Source: Synergistaceae bacterium (GTDB lineage: Bacteria > Synergistota > Synergistia > Synergistales > Synergistaceae). From it: DNA of 47,760 bases. Every line of letters starts with the position of its first letter. Positions within the stretch are counted from its first letter, which is position 1. This document shows positions 17,721 to 25,997 of the stretch, in pieces. Location of the stretch: positions 1 through 47,760 of the forward strand of contig JAISFV010000050.1 in assembly GCA_031263445.1 (NCBI GenBank), written 5' to 3'. Below the pieces are notes generated by a model. The model was not told the DNA's origin. It did no database searches and saw only the letters and a list, made by a program, of their open reading frames with translations. Made by a program: the position numbers and the translations under genes.

Positions 17721-19109
17721 TTATTCGGGCGTTCCGGAAGGGATCTCACCTTCTGCCGGAAGCTCGTTTTCAGGCGTCTCTGGCTCTTTTTCGGCCGGCA
17801 CTTCGGTTACTGATACCTTCTGAGCCAGGAAGTTCATCGTGTTGCGCGTCCTCACCCTCATCGCCAAAGCCGAAAACTCGTCCTTGTCCTTGCTGAGGGC
17901 GTCCGCGAGCTCCTGCGGGTTGACCCTGGCCGCAGTAGCCATCCGTATGATCTCAGCGTTCAGGTCGTCCGAGGTGAAGCTGATCCCTTCCTTTTCGGCC
18001 AGCGCGTCCAGGACGAGCGTGTTGCGGACGATCTCGGCGGCGCGCTCCTTGAGATTTGACTCGTACTCAGACACGCTGAGGCTGTTCTTCGACATGTACT
18101 CGTCGATGGACAGGCCCAAATCGTGCCTCAGCCTCACGTCCTGATCCTTCCTCATGGCGTCGTACTGACGGTCCACCATCGTCTCCGGGACGTCCACCTC
18201 CGCCTCCGCCGCGAACGCCTTGACGGCGGACTCGCGCAGGCTGGATTCGGACCGCTCGCGCGCCTTTTCTTCGGTCTGCTTCCTAATCTCTGCTTTTATC
18301 TCATCGACCGTATTGTACCTGCCCTTCGAGAGTTCGGCTATGTTCGCGTCGGTGGCCTCGGGGACTGCCCTCTTCATGATCTGCAGGATTTCCATGTCAT
18401 AGCGCACGACGGTCCCGGCTAAACGGGCGTCCGGATAGTCGTCCTCCAGTTTTATGTCAAAGGAGAACTCCTCCGCGGGCTTCTTGCCGGCGATATTGTC
18501 CGCTATGTCCTTGCGGACGCTGTTTAAGACCATCACGTTCTTCTTTTCGGCCTCTATGACCTCAGTCTCTCCGTCGCTCTTCACGGAGTACGTGGTGTAC
18601 TGGGTTTCCACTATGTCATCAGGCGTCGCCGGCCTGTCCTCGTCTATGGGTTCGTAACGCGCGTTCGCCTCCAGGATCTGGTTCAGCCCCTCGTCCACCT
18701 GCGCGTCGCTGGTCTCGTAAATTGTCTTTGTAGCTTCCACGGCCGCGAGATCAGGCAGCGTGACCTCCGGGCGCACCTCGAAAGTGAACTCGGCCGAAAA
18801 GGGGTTCCCCTCCTCAAGCTCGCCCGCCTTCAGCTTCGGCGCGGTTACCAGGTCGAGCTCGTACTCGGAGACGATGCCGTCCATGGCCTCCCGGACGATT
18901 CGTTCGGCCGTCTCGGAATATATTTTGGTTCTCCCGAAGTAAAGCTCCAGGGTCTTCCTCGGCACGTGACCCTTCCTAAAACCCTTGATGCTAACCTGTG
19001 AAGACAGATCACGAATGGTCTGCCCGACCGCCTTGTTTATTTCATCAGCTCCGTATTCGGCTTTTACGGCGATGACGTTCCGCTCCTGAGAGAGTATCTC
19101 AGTCTTCAA
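17721..19109 (-). CDS. tig: Trigger factor, ribosome-associated chaperone and prolyl isomerase
   Basis: A 462-residue protein. The ribosome-binding signature is in the N-domain (KGFRKGHVPRKTLE, about 43-56), followed by a PPIase domain and a long helical C-terminal chaperone domain. The tail is unusually acidic and Pro-rich (KEPETPENELPAEGE). The start is a TTG with AAGGAG 9 bases upstream. Nascent chains leaving the ribosome are its substrates. It heads the protease operon. Confidence 0.95.
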   Translation of the reverse strand: MKTEILSQERNVIAVKAEYGADEINKAVGQTIRDLSSQVSIKGFRKGHVPRKTLELYFGRTKIYSETAERIVREAMDGIVSEYELDLVTAPKLKAGELEEGNPFSAEFTFEVRPEVTLPDLAAVEATKTIYETSDAQVDEGLNQILEANARYEPIDEDRPATPDDIVETQYTTYSVKSDGETEVIEAEKKNVMVLNSVRKDIADNIAGKKPAEEFSFDIKLEDDYPDARLAGTVVRYDMEILQIMKRAVPEATDANIAELSKGRYNTVDEIKAEIRKQTEEKARERSESSLRESAVKAFAAEAEVDVPETMVDRQYDAMRKDQDVRLRHDLGLSIDEYMSKNSLSVSEYESNLKERAAEIVRNTLVLDALAEKEGISFTSDDLNAEIIRMATAARVNPQELADALSKDKDEFSALAMRVRTRNTMNFLAQKVSVTEVPAEKEPETPENELPAEGEIPSGTPE

Positions 19110-19158
19110 ATGCTACAACTCCTTTCGGGATATTCCCGTTCACATGTCTAACCGCACA

Positions 19159-19164
19159 ATTGTA
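19159..19164 (-). promoter_or_regulatory. Possible -10 element for the tig operon
   Basis: TACAAT on the minus strand lies 50 bp before the tig start. No good -35 box is found 16-18 bp upstream, so the assignment is weak. Confidence 0.3.
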
Positions 19165-19280
19165 CCATAAAGAGCATCCTTTCTGACGAGAAACGGCTCC
19201 CTCGATGGGAATTTACGCCTTTTAAAAAACAGGGGTTTTAGCGAGGAAGCCGGGGATCCATCAGGAACCCCGGCAAAAAA

Positions 19281-19589
19281 TCAGACTAGCCAGCTATTGG
19301 CGCTGGTGTTGGCGGTCCTTCTGTCCCAATCGGAGAATACCATCTTCGTGTACTCATACGAGCGGTTCGCGATCAGATATGTAAACGAGACGGGCATATC
19401 GCCCAGCCAGCCCTCCACCTGCCGGAACTGGTAGATCGTCTCCATATTGCTGGTGCCTGGGACCGTGACAAACGCCCGTGACTGCGGCGATTTCGGGGGA
19501 AGGAACTCCCGGTCGACCCCGTAAATGTACGCTGACTGATGGGCTACATCCTGAACCGCCCCGGCCCTCGAAACAGAATGAATATTCAT
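19281..19589 (-). CDS. Small protein of unknown function
   Basis: A 102-residue product with no family I recognise and no signal peptide. It begins MNIHSVSRAGAVQDVAHQSA and ends DWDRRTANTSANSWLV. Residues around FVTVPGTSNMETIYQF and PVSFTYLIANRSYEY are protein-like, with codon use like that of the neighbours. A GGGGTGG motif precedes the ATG. It lies between tig and the divergent cheR. An imperfect GC-rich hairpin (19241-19274) follows the stop. Its placement beside cheR suggests a motility or chemotaxis link, but this is only a guess. Confidence 0.6.
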   Translation of the reverse strand: MNIHSVSRAGAVQDVAHQSAYIYGVDREFLPPKSPQSRAFVTVPGTSNMETIYQFRQVEGWLGDMPVSFTYLIANRSYEYTKMVFSDWDRRTANTSANSWLV

Positions 19590-19822
19590 CCCTCACCACC
19601 CCATTCGTCCCTTGCCTACAATCTCAATATCGACACACGACAGCCAAGTCTTAGGGCCGAACGAACAACATAAACCTTTTAACCTATAATAATAGAGAAA
19701 GCAAATTTTGTCCATCGGGATCAGCGCAGAATTTACCGTCAGAACGGCTATCCTTAAAACCTATAATGAGCTAGAATACAAACATCAGGCGTGAAAAATA
19801 TCAGGCAACGGAGGTTTTCATT

Positions 19823-20638
19823 ATGACGCTCCAAGACTCTGCGGTTTATCCGGCGCCGCCGGAATACAAGACATTCAAAAAAAAGATACAGACGCTTACG
19901 GGCATCGACCTCGACGCCTACAAGTACCAGATACACCGCAGGATTCACATGCTGATGCAGCGGTGGGGGGCCAAGACTTACGACGACTACTTCAAGTCGA
20001 TAGAGACGAACCCGGAGAAACTCCGCGAGTTTCTCGACTACCTCACGATCAACGTCACTGAGTTTTTCAGGAACGCCAACAGGTGGTGGGAGCTCAAGGA
20101 TCACATCATCCCGCAGATGTACAAGGAACTCGGTCACCAGAGGATAAAGCTCTGGAGCGCCGGGTGCTCTTCTGGAGAGGAACCGTATTCGCTAGCTATC
20201 CTCTCGATAGAGACGAGAGCGTCGACACAACAGCCGGTGCTCGCGGCAGACATCGACCAGGGCGTCCTTGCCAAGGCGCAGGAGGGAGTGTACCAGAAGA
20301 GGCAGATAGAAAACACGCCGAACGAGTGGGTCGCGAAGTACTTCAACGACATCGGCGGCGGCAACGTGCAGGTGAAGAAAGACGTAAAGGACAAGGTCAA
20401 GTTCAAGCGCATGAACCTCATCAAAGATCATTTTGAATCAGGCTTTGACCTCATACTCTGCCGCAACGTGGTGATCTATTTCGGACCGGAGACGAAGATG
20501 CTCCTGTACCAAAAGTTCTTCGAGTCGCTGCGCCCGGGCGGATACCTGATGACCGGTGCCACGGAGCAGATATTCGAGCACAAGCAGATAGGCTTCGACT
20601 CCGCCGGCCCGTTCCTATACAGGCGGCCCAAGAGATAG
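19823..20638 (+). CDS. cheR: CheR-type chemoreceptor glutamate methyltransferase
   Basis: The 271-residue protein has the small N-terminal helical CheR domain (FKKKIQTLTGIDLDAYKYQ, then a basic RIHMLMQRW) and the SAM-binding C-domain with IKLWSAGCSSGEEPYSLAI (about 111-129), LAADIDQGVLAKA and FDLILCRNVVIYF. It methylates receptor glutamates to adapt chemotaxis. GGAGG precedes the ATG. Two AACCTATAAT elements (about 19680 and 19771) could serve as -10 boxes. No other che gene is in the window. Confidence 0.93.
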   Translation: MTLQDSAVYPAPPEYKTFKKKIQTLTGIDLDAYKYQIHRRIHMLMQRWGAKTYDDYFKSIETNPEKLREFLDYLTINVTEFFRNANRWWELKDHIIPQMYKELGHQRIKLWSAGCSSGEEPYSLAILSIETRASTQQPVLAADIDQGVLAKAQEGVYQKRQIENTPNEWVAKYFNDIGGGNVQVKKDVKDKVKFKRMNLIKDHFESGFDLILCRNVVIYFGPETKMLLYQKFFESLRPGGYLMTGATEQIFEHKQIGFDSAGPFLYRRPKR

Positions 20639-20643
20639 CTGCT

Positions 20644-21783
20644 TCAGGGGCGGGCGTCCCCCTCGTCGGAGCGGCGCAGGAAATCACCTACAGGTATGTC
20701 GGTCCAGTCAGTGAGTTCAGGCACCTTGAGGGAGAGCGACATCGAACCTGGCACCGCTATGACCTGGTAGACGGTGTTGTCTGTCGTCGCCCCAAGATCC
20801 TTCAGCCGCGTGTCCAGTATCTTTTTCATCCGCGCCACGTCGATGCTCCCCTTGAAGTGCTCGGCCAGGTTCAACAGGTTCTGCCTCCGCGTCCGCGTCC
20901 ACGAAAATTTCGCGTCATCCGGGCGCGGCAGACCCCATGACGGCTCCGTAAAGTGGTTGGTGGCGACCATGAGGCCGGGGCGCTTCACGGAGAGGCGCCT
21001 CTTCACGTCGAAGACCGGCCACTCGAAGCAACGCGACGTCTGGTCGTCGGCCGTCCCTATAACGTAAGCGAAATTCGACCGCGTCGATTGCATGAAGCTC
21101 TCCAGCTGATCGAGGTCAGGCGAGTCGAGCAGGAACATAAACAGCTCGGCGATGGCAGGCACGCGGTTGCGGTACTCGAGCGCGCCGCCGGACGGCTCGC
21201 CGTTATTGAGGGCCAGGAATATCCCCCGCTCGTTTATCCCCGTCGTCATATAGGCCCCGCCGGGATAGCCGACCGTAGCAGTCGCGAGCGAGCCGTCGCA
21301 CGGGTGGTATACCGTGACCAGCAGGTTTTTGCCGAGTTCACGGAACCAACTGAAGTAGTCGTAGTTGCGCCCGTATATCAGCGGCCCTGACGAATACTCG
21401 CCCCATACCGCTATGCCGGTGCAGTGCGCCTGCGTCATGCCGCTGTCTGCCCAAATCTCGCCCGCGACTTCGACCTCGAGGGCGTTGAGCAGGAGGTGCT
21501 GGCCGAAATCCAGCCCGGAAGTCTCGGACATCCCCGCCAAAAGCTCCCTGAGCCTGTGGGGGTAGTTGGCGTAAAAGCCAAGCGCAACCGCTTCGGCTGC
21601 GTCCCTGCCCTTGCCGCAGACGCCGAACAGGCTGCCCTCTATGGCGGCGGCGTATGTCTCCTTCAGTTGATCCCCGACAAGCGCCCCGTACCGGCGGCCC
21701 ATTTCGCGCCACGTCCCGTAGAGGTTCAGGACCGTAAAGCCGCCGAACGTAACGCGTCGGCTGCTCTCCCTCTCAGTGGTCAT
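20644..21783 (-). CDS. C45-like Ntn-hydrolase (acyltransferase/amidase family)
   Basis: The 379-residue product resembles the peptidase C45 / acyl-CoA:6-aminopenicillanic acid acyltransferase-like family. The expected nucleophile is Cys121 in QAHCTGIAVWGEYSSG, followed by PLIYGRNYDYF and TTGINERGIFLALNNGEP. Members self-cleave before the Cys or act on linear amides and acyl groups. The residue before Cys is His rather than Gly as in the penicillin enzyme, so processing may differ. No signal peptide is evident. GGAGG precedes the ATG by 8 bases. It converges with cheR (5 bp between stops) and is divergent from rsmG. Substrate unknown. Confidence 0.75.
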   Translation of the reverse strand: MTTERESSRRVTFGGFTVLNLYGTWREMGRRYGALVGDQLKETYAAAIEGSLFGVCGKGRDAAEAVALGFYANYPHRLRELLAGMSETSGLDFGQHLLLNALEVEVAGEIWADSGMTQAHCTGIAVWGEYSSGPLIYGRNYDYFSWFRELGKNLLVTVYHPCDGSLATATVGYPGGAYMTTGINERGIFLALNNGEPSGGALEYRNRVPAIAELFMFLLDSPDLDQLESFMQSTRSNFAYVIGTADDQTSRCFEWPVFDVKRRLSVKRPGLMVATNHFTEPSWGLPRPDDAKFSWTRTRRQNLLNLAEHFKGSIDVARMKKILDTRLKDLGATTDNTVYQVIAVPGSMSLSLKVPELTDWTDIPVGDFLRRSDEGDARP

Positions 21784-21915
21784 TTACGTCACCTCCATGT
21801 ATAATTATAACCCGCCGCGCCGCTTTTTTGCACCTTTTCGGAGAGGCTGGTCCGCAGCCTGATTACAAACGGGCTTGAATTGACATGACGCGGCGCGCGG
21901 GGGAAGGCAATAAAA

Positions 21916-22569
21916 ATGACGCAAGAGACGATCATAAAACTCAGGAAATACGCCGAGCTGCTGGGCCAGGCGAACAAAAAGGCCCGTCTCACCGGTCCGT
22001 CTGACCCTTCTACGCTCTTCGACGAGCACATTTGCGACGCGATAGCGGGCCTCCCCTACCTGCCGGAGGGGTGTTCGTTCGTGGACATCGGCACGGGCGG
22101 CGGGCTGCCCGGCCTGGTCTGGTGCATATGCCGCCCGGACACGCATGGCGTGCTGCTTGACAGCGTAAGGAAAAAGATAGCACTCTTGGCCGGAATAGCA
22201 GACGAGCTGGGGTGCAAGAACGCGACGCCCGTGTGCATGAGATCCGAGGACTTCGCCCGCAGCCACCGGGAGGTTTTCGGCGCCGCAGTCGCACGCGCTG
22301 TCGCTCACGCGCGCGCCTTGGCGGAATACATGTCCCCGCTGGTAACCCCTGGCGGGAGGCTCATAGCCTTCAAAGGCCAGTACGCAGGGGCGGAACTTGA
22401 GGTGCCTGGCTCGCCCTGGGAAGCGCTGGGCCTCTCAATGCCCGAGACGTACCCCTATTCCATAGCAGGGAAGGAGCGCCTGATCGTGGTATGGGAGAAG
22501 GCCGGCAAATGCCCGGCGCGATATCCCCGCAGGCCCGGCGACGCTCTGAAAAGCCCATGGCGGCGGTAG
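21916..22569 (+). CDS. rsmG: 16S rRNA (guanine-N7) methyltransferase RsmG
   Basis: A 217-residue SAM-dependent methyltransferase. It has LTGPSDPSTLFDEHICDAI near residues 26-44, then the SAM loop FVDIGTGGGLPGLVWC (about 55-70), and LLDSVRKKIALL, all typical of GidB/RsmG. It methylates G527 of 16S rRNA. It is a single plus-strand gene between two minus-strand genes. Confidence 0.9.
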   Translation: MTQETIIKLRKYAELLGQANKKARLTGPSDPSTLFDEHICDAIAGLPYLPEGCSFVDIGTGGGLPGLVWCICRPDTHGVLLDSVRKKIALLAGIADELGCKNATPVCMRSEDFARSHREVFGAAVARAVAHARALAEYMSPLVTPGGRLIAFKGQYAGAELEVPGSPWEALGLSMPETYPYSIAGKERLIVVWEKAGKCPARYPRRPGDALKSPWRR

Positions 22570-22587
22570 CGCGTCCTTTACATGCTT

Positions 22588-24786
22588 TTACGGGACGTGG
22601 CTGTTCTGCCAGTTGGGAACCCCAAGCGTGTAACCTACGGTAAATTCGCCGTGATTGTCGTACAGCATCAGTATCCTGCCGTTCAGGAACTGTCCAGGGA
22701 TCGAGAGCGCTACGCCCGCTTCCCACGCGTCGTCCTTCATGGACCAGTTATCCATGATCATCCCGTAGCCGGCGAAAATTTCTCCACGGACGGCCCCCCA
22801 CCAGGAATGGGAAAAATTCTTCCCCACGCCCACCTTGGCCCATGCTGACTGATCGCCGGCAAACGGACGCCTGGAGAGGCTGTACAGTTCTTCCTGGTCG
22901 CCGAGGAGCGCGCGCAAGGCCATGTTGTCCTTGTCGCCTGTCTCCAGCCCGAAATCGAGCACGAAGTGCCTGTTGTCCGTAAACGGCACGTAAGACGTCA
23001 GGCTCGTCCTGGAGACCCATACCCCTCGCGCGTTCCACCACACCTGCGAGCTGAATGAATAACCGCTGCTGGGCATGAGCAGATTGTCCAGCGTGTCGGA
23101 GTTGTAGTAAAAGTACGGCCCGTAGTCATAGCCGTCATCGCCGTTCCGGGCGTTCGCGTGCTGACCGACTATTCCGATGCCGAGCCTGCTGTCGTCCCTC
23201 TCCTTGTAGTAGACGGCCCTCGCGGAATACCTTTCGAGCGCGTATTCGCCCATTCCTAAAGGGGACATCTTGTCCCGCCTCATGCCGAGGGCGAAGCCCC
23301 ACTGCGCGCCGTCTATGAGGGGGGTGAAGTAACGGGCGTTCACCGACCATTCGTTCTCTCCATACCTCCCGACTACGCCGGCGGCGTCTCCCATTGAGGC
23401 CAGATCCCGCGCATTGAGCGCGACCTCCAGCCACCGGTGTGTGTGCAGGTTGGTTGTGTAGCCGTTGAACGCCAGTTCATAGGGCGGTCTCTTCTCGACG
23501 GAGAATACCACCTCGACGTCATTTCCGGACTGTTCGCCGAGAGGAAGGGCGTTCACGTCGACCGTGGCCACTTCTTCACGCCTCGAAAGGCGCTCTATCG
23601 CAACGTTTACCTCGTTTACGTCGTATTGCTTGCCTATCCAGCCGCCGTAGCGCTTCTCTATGTCCGCAGCCGCGCGCGCGCTCAGCCCCTCGACCTTTAC
23701 GCGCCGCACGACGCGCCGGCCGTCCTTCGGCGCCGCGTCAGCCATGGAAGCCGGCGACCTGCCCGATACCGCCGCCAGATCCCCCGCCATATCCCTGGCG
23801 GCTTCGTACCCGCGCTCATAAATGTCGTCATACCCCTTCGAGTCCAACATGCTGTAAGACGCGACATCCGGGTAGATCAAAAGATCCGCCTGCGCCTCGT
23901 TCCTCTTTATATTTTCGAGCGTCATTATGTCGATAGTCTGCATCATAACGTCGATAATGCTGTTGAAACTATCGGCAGGCTTTGGCGTAGAGAGCCTGGA
24001 GAGGTTCACCGCGACGACCGGGTAGCCCGGGAATATGCCCTTCGCGATCTCGACCGGGAGGTTGGCCGCAATCCCGCCGTCTACCAGCAGCCTCCCGTTG
24101 AGCGGCCACGGCTCCAGCACGCCAGGGATCGACGCGGAGGCCCTTATCGACGACGCGAGGTTCCCCTTGCGCATCACGACGGCCTCCCCGGTGCTGAGGT
24201 CGGTAGCGACGCAGGCGAACGGCACCGAAAGGCTGTCGAAGTCGGTCGTCTGGATATGGCCAGTGTATTTTGTGAGGAAATTTACGAGAGACGAGGCTGG
24301 GAGAAGCCCTAGAGGCCCCACAACCTTCATTTTTTTGTTGAAATCTATCCTCATCGGCGAGAGCGTCTCGCCTGAAGGCCTGTGATTGCCGGCGTCCGTC
24401 CGCAGACGCGTGCCGGCGTCTGCCAAGAGTCCCATTATGTCAGTGTCGACGACCATCTGGAGGATTTCGTCGGCGTCGTGCCCCGAGGCGTACAGCCCGC
24501 CGATCACGGAACCGATGCTCGTCCCTACAATGCCCGCGATAGGGATGTTCTCCTCCTCCAGCACCTTCAGCACGCCGATATGCGCGAACCCCCTGGTACC
24601 GCCCCCGGACAGGACGAGGACAATACCGCCGCGAGCGCCCTCTGAATTTTGCGGCGGTCCGTCCACCGAAGCGGGCAGTGCAGACGTCGGGAGCGCAAGA
24701 AGGGACACAAGGCTGAAAAGTAGCGATAAAGACAGCAACGCCGTTTTGTTCCGCTCTCGTTTCACGATGAGATTAATGTCGCGCAT
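22588..24786 (-). CDS. Patatin-like phospholipase fused to POTRA and outer-membrane barrel (type Vd, PlpD-like)
   Basis: The ATG at 24786 has GGGGAGG 9 bases upstream, giving 732 residues. After a signal peptide (ALLSLSLLFSLVSLLALPTSA) comes the patatin domain: oxyanion loop GGGTRG (61-66), nucleophile Ser90 in GTSIG, and Asp236 in LLVDGGIAANLP. A POTRA-like region follows (VVRRVKVEGLSARAAADIE, then YDVNEVNVAIERLSRREEV). The last 300 or so residues read as a beta-barrel of the BamA/TpsB superfamily. PlpD-type proteins export their own lipase through this barrel. The downstream gene is convergent rsmG. Lipid hydrolysis at or beyond the outer membrane is the likely role. Confidence 0.88.
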   Translation of the reverse strand: MRDINLIVKRERNKTALLSLSLLFSLVSLLALPTSALPASVDGPPQNSEGARGGIVLVLSGGGTRGFAHIGVLKVLEEENIPIAGIVGTSIGSVIGGLYASGHDADEILQMVVDTDIMGLLADAGTRLRTDAGNHRPSGETLSPMRIDFNKKMKVVGPLGLLPASSLVNFLTKYTGHIQTTDFDSLSVPFACVATDLSTGEAVVMRKGNLASSIRASASIPGVLEPWPLNGRLLVDGGIAANLPVEIAKGIFPGYPVVAVNLSRLSTPKPADSFNSIIDVMMQTIDIMTLENIKRNEAQADLLIYPDVASYSMLDSKGYDDIYERGYEAARDMAGDLAAVSGRSPASMADAAPKDGRRVVRRVKVEGLSARAAADIEKRYGGWIGKQYDVNEVNVAIERLSRREEVATVDVNALPLGEQSGNDVEVVFSVEKRPPYELAFNGYTTNLHTHRWLEVALNARDLASMGDAAGVVGRYGENEWSVNARYFTPLIDGAQWGFALGMRRDKMSPLGMGEYALERYSARAVYYKERDDSRLGIGIVGQHANARNGDDGYDYGPYFYYNSDTLDNLLMPSSGYSFSSQVWWNARGVWVSRTSLTSYVPFTDNRHFVLDFGLETGDKDNMALRALLGDQEELYSLSRRPFAGDQSAWAKVGVGKNFSHSWWGAVRGEIFAGYGMIMDNWSMKDDAWEAGVALSIPGQFLNGRILMLYDNHGEFTVGYTLGVPNWQNSHVP

Positions 24787-24822
24787 TGACATCACCCTCC
24801 CCTGCTCTAATTATTATCACAC

Positions 24823-24861
24823 AAAAAACGCGGCCCGCCAAAAAAAAATGGCAAAGCCGCG
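24823..24861 (-). terminator. Rho-independent terminator ending the secreted-protein block
   Basis: On the minus strand CGCGGC-TTT-GCCA pairs with TGGC-GGG-CCGCG around a T-rich loop, followed by TTTTTT. It lies about 50 bp after the stop of the TPR protein gene and before the patatin gene. Confidence 0.75.
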
Positions 24862-24910
24862 ATAAAAACAGCCTTTTCTGAATTTATCTCTAACGCCGAC
24901 TCATGAAAAC

Positions 24911-25990
24911 TTACCTTCGTGAGGCTTTCCGCATCTCGTCCAGGGCGTTTTTCGCGGGCTGGTAGCCGGGATTGATCGCAAGCGCCCTTTTAAACCACTC
25001 GATTGCCTGTCCGTCGTCCTTGGTCTTTTGCGCGCTCCGCCCTGCCCAGTAGGGCGAGAGGTAGTTGCCTGAATATTCGAGAGACTGTACGCTGAAAGCG
25101 TCCAGAGCCTCGCTGTAACGCTTTTGCGAGTACAGGCCATACGCCGCCCTGTGCTGTATCTCCAGCGCGTACATCTCGACCTCTGTCAGCGGGAACGTCT
25201 TGATCAGCCTCGCGTCCGAAACTTGATTCACGTCGAAATCGGGCAACAGGACGTAATTCGGCCGTTCCAACCGATACAGCGGCTGCAACGGTTCGGCAAG
25301 CGGCGGCGTCACGGCTAACGGCGGTGAAGCGTATGGGATTTCCGCCCTCGGGATCTCCGTCCTCGAAATCCCTGCCACGCTGGCGGGGAGCTGAGCGGCA
25401 ATCGGGAATTCCACGTAATAATAGCCTGGGGACGCAAGCGGAGAACCTTGCGGCAGACCCGGACTGGCCCACGGAACGCGATATCTCACTATCGCGCTGG
25501 CAGGGTTGGAAACAGGCGATACGCGAACCCACCGCCCATTGTATCCCGGGGATACGGGAGAGTCGGGCGTTGTGCGGTATGTGGCGAACTTCATGTTGTG
25601 CGCGCTCCCCTCAGTTATCGGGATAACCCCGTCACCGCGCTCTATTACCCACCCTTTGCTCGGCAAGACGATCTTGCAGATACTCTCTGTCATAGATACA
25701 TTGCCCGCCTTTATCACTGCTTTCGGTATTTTGTAATCGCCAATCAGGGTGCCTTCCGCGTTATACACTTCGCCCCCCTCGCTGTATACGAGATAATGGC
25801 TGCCCTCAGACGATCCTAAGGCCAAACCTATGTCAATCACGAAAGTGTCGGCTGCGATGGCTATTACGCGGCCTTCAACTTCAACGTTTCCCATGCTGAC
25901 CCATCCGATCGCTTCAGCCAAGCCAGGGAGCGCGCATAGCAGAAATATCATCGCAGTGCCAACTGACTTTATCCGCATAGTCTGAGTCAT
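24911..25990 (-). CDS. Secreted protein with FlgT-C-like domain, Pro-rich linker and TPR tail
   Basis: I start at ATG 25990 (359 residues), because a signal peptide follows (MRIKSVGTAMIFLLCALPGLAEA); the longer frame upstream overlaps the tandem-repeat gene. Residues 30-100 (VEVEGRVIAIAADTFVIDIG, LGSSEGSHYLVYSEGGEVYN) resemble the FlgT C-terminal fold. A Pro-rich stretch follows, and the last 90 residues form one or two TPRs (YGLYSQKRYSEALDAF, AIEWFKRALAINPGYQPA). It starts 7 bp after the stop of the upstream gene, so the two are coupled. It is probably periplasmic or envelope-associated. The exact function is not recognised. Confidence 0.75.
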   Translation of the reverse strand: MTQTMRIKSVGTAMIFLLCALPGLAEAIGWVSMGNVEVEGRVIAIAADTFVIDIGLALGSSEGSHYLVYSEGGEVYNAEGTLIGDYKIPKAVIKAGNVSMTESICKIVLPSKGWVIERGDGVIPITEGSAHNMKFATYRTTPDSPVSPGYNGRWVRVSPVSNPASAIVRYRVPWASPGLPQGSPLASPGYYYVEFPIAAQLPASVAGISRTEIPRAEIPYASPPLAVTPPLAEPLQPLYRLERPNYVLLPDFDVNQVSDARLIKTFPLTEVEMYALEIQHRAAYGLYSQKRYSEALDAFSVQSLEYSGNYLSPYWAGRSAQKTKDDGQAIEWFKRALAINPGYQPAKNALDEMRKASRR

Positions 25991-25997
25991 CTCGCTT

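Noticed and set aside
19241-19274. Strong terminator after the small unknown gene
   Set aside because: The hairpin is GC-rich, but on the gene's strand it is followed by TTCCTCGC and not a T-run, so it is at best a weak terminator.
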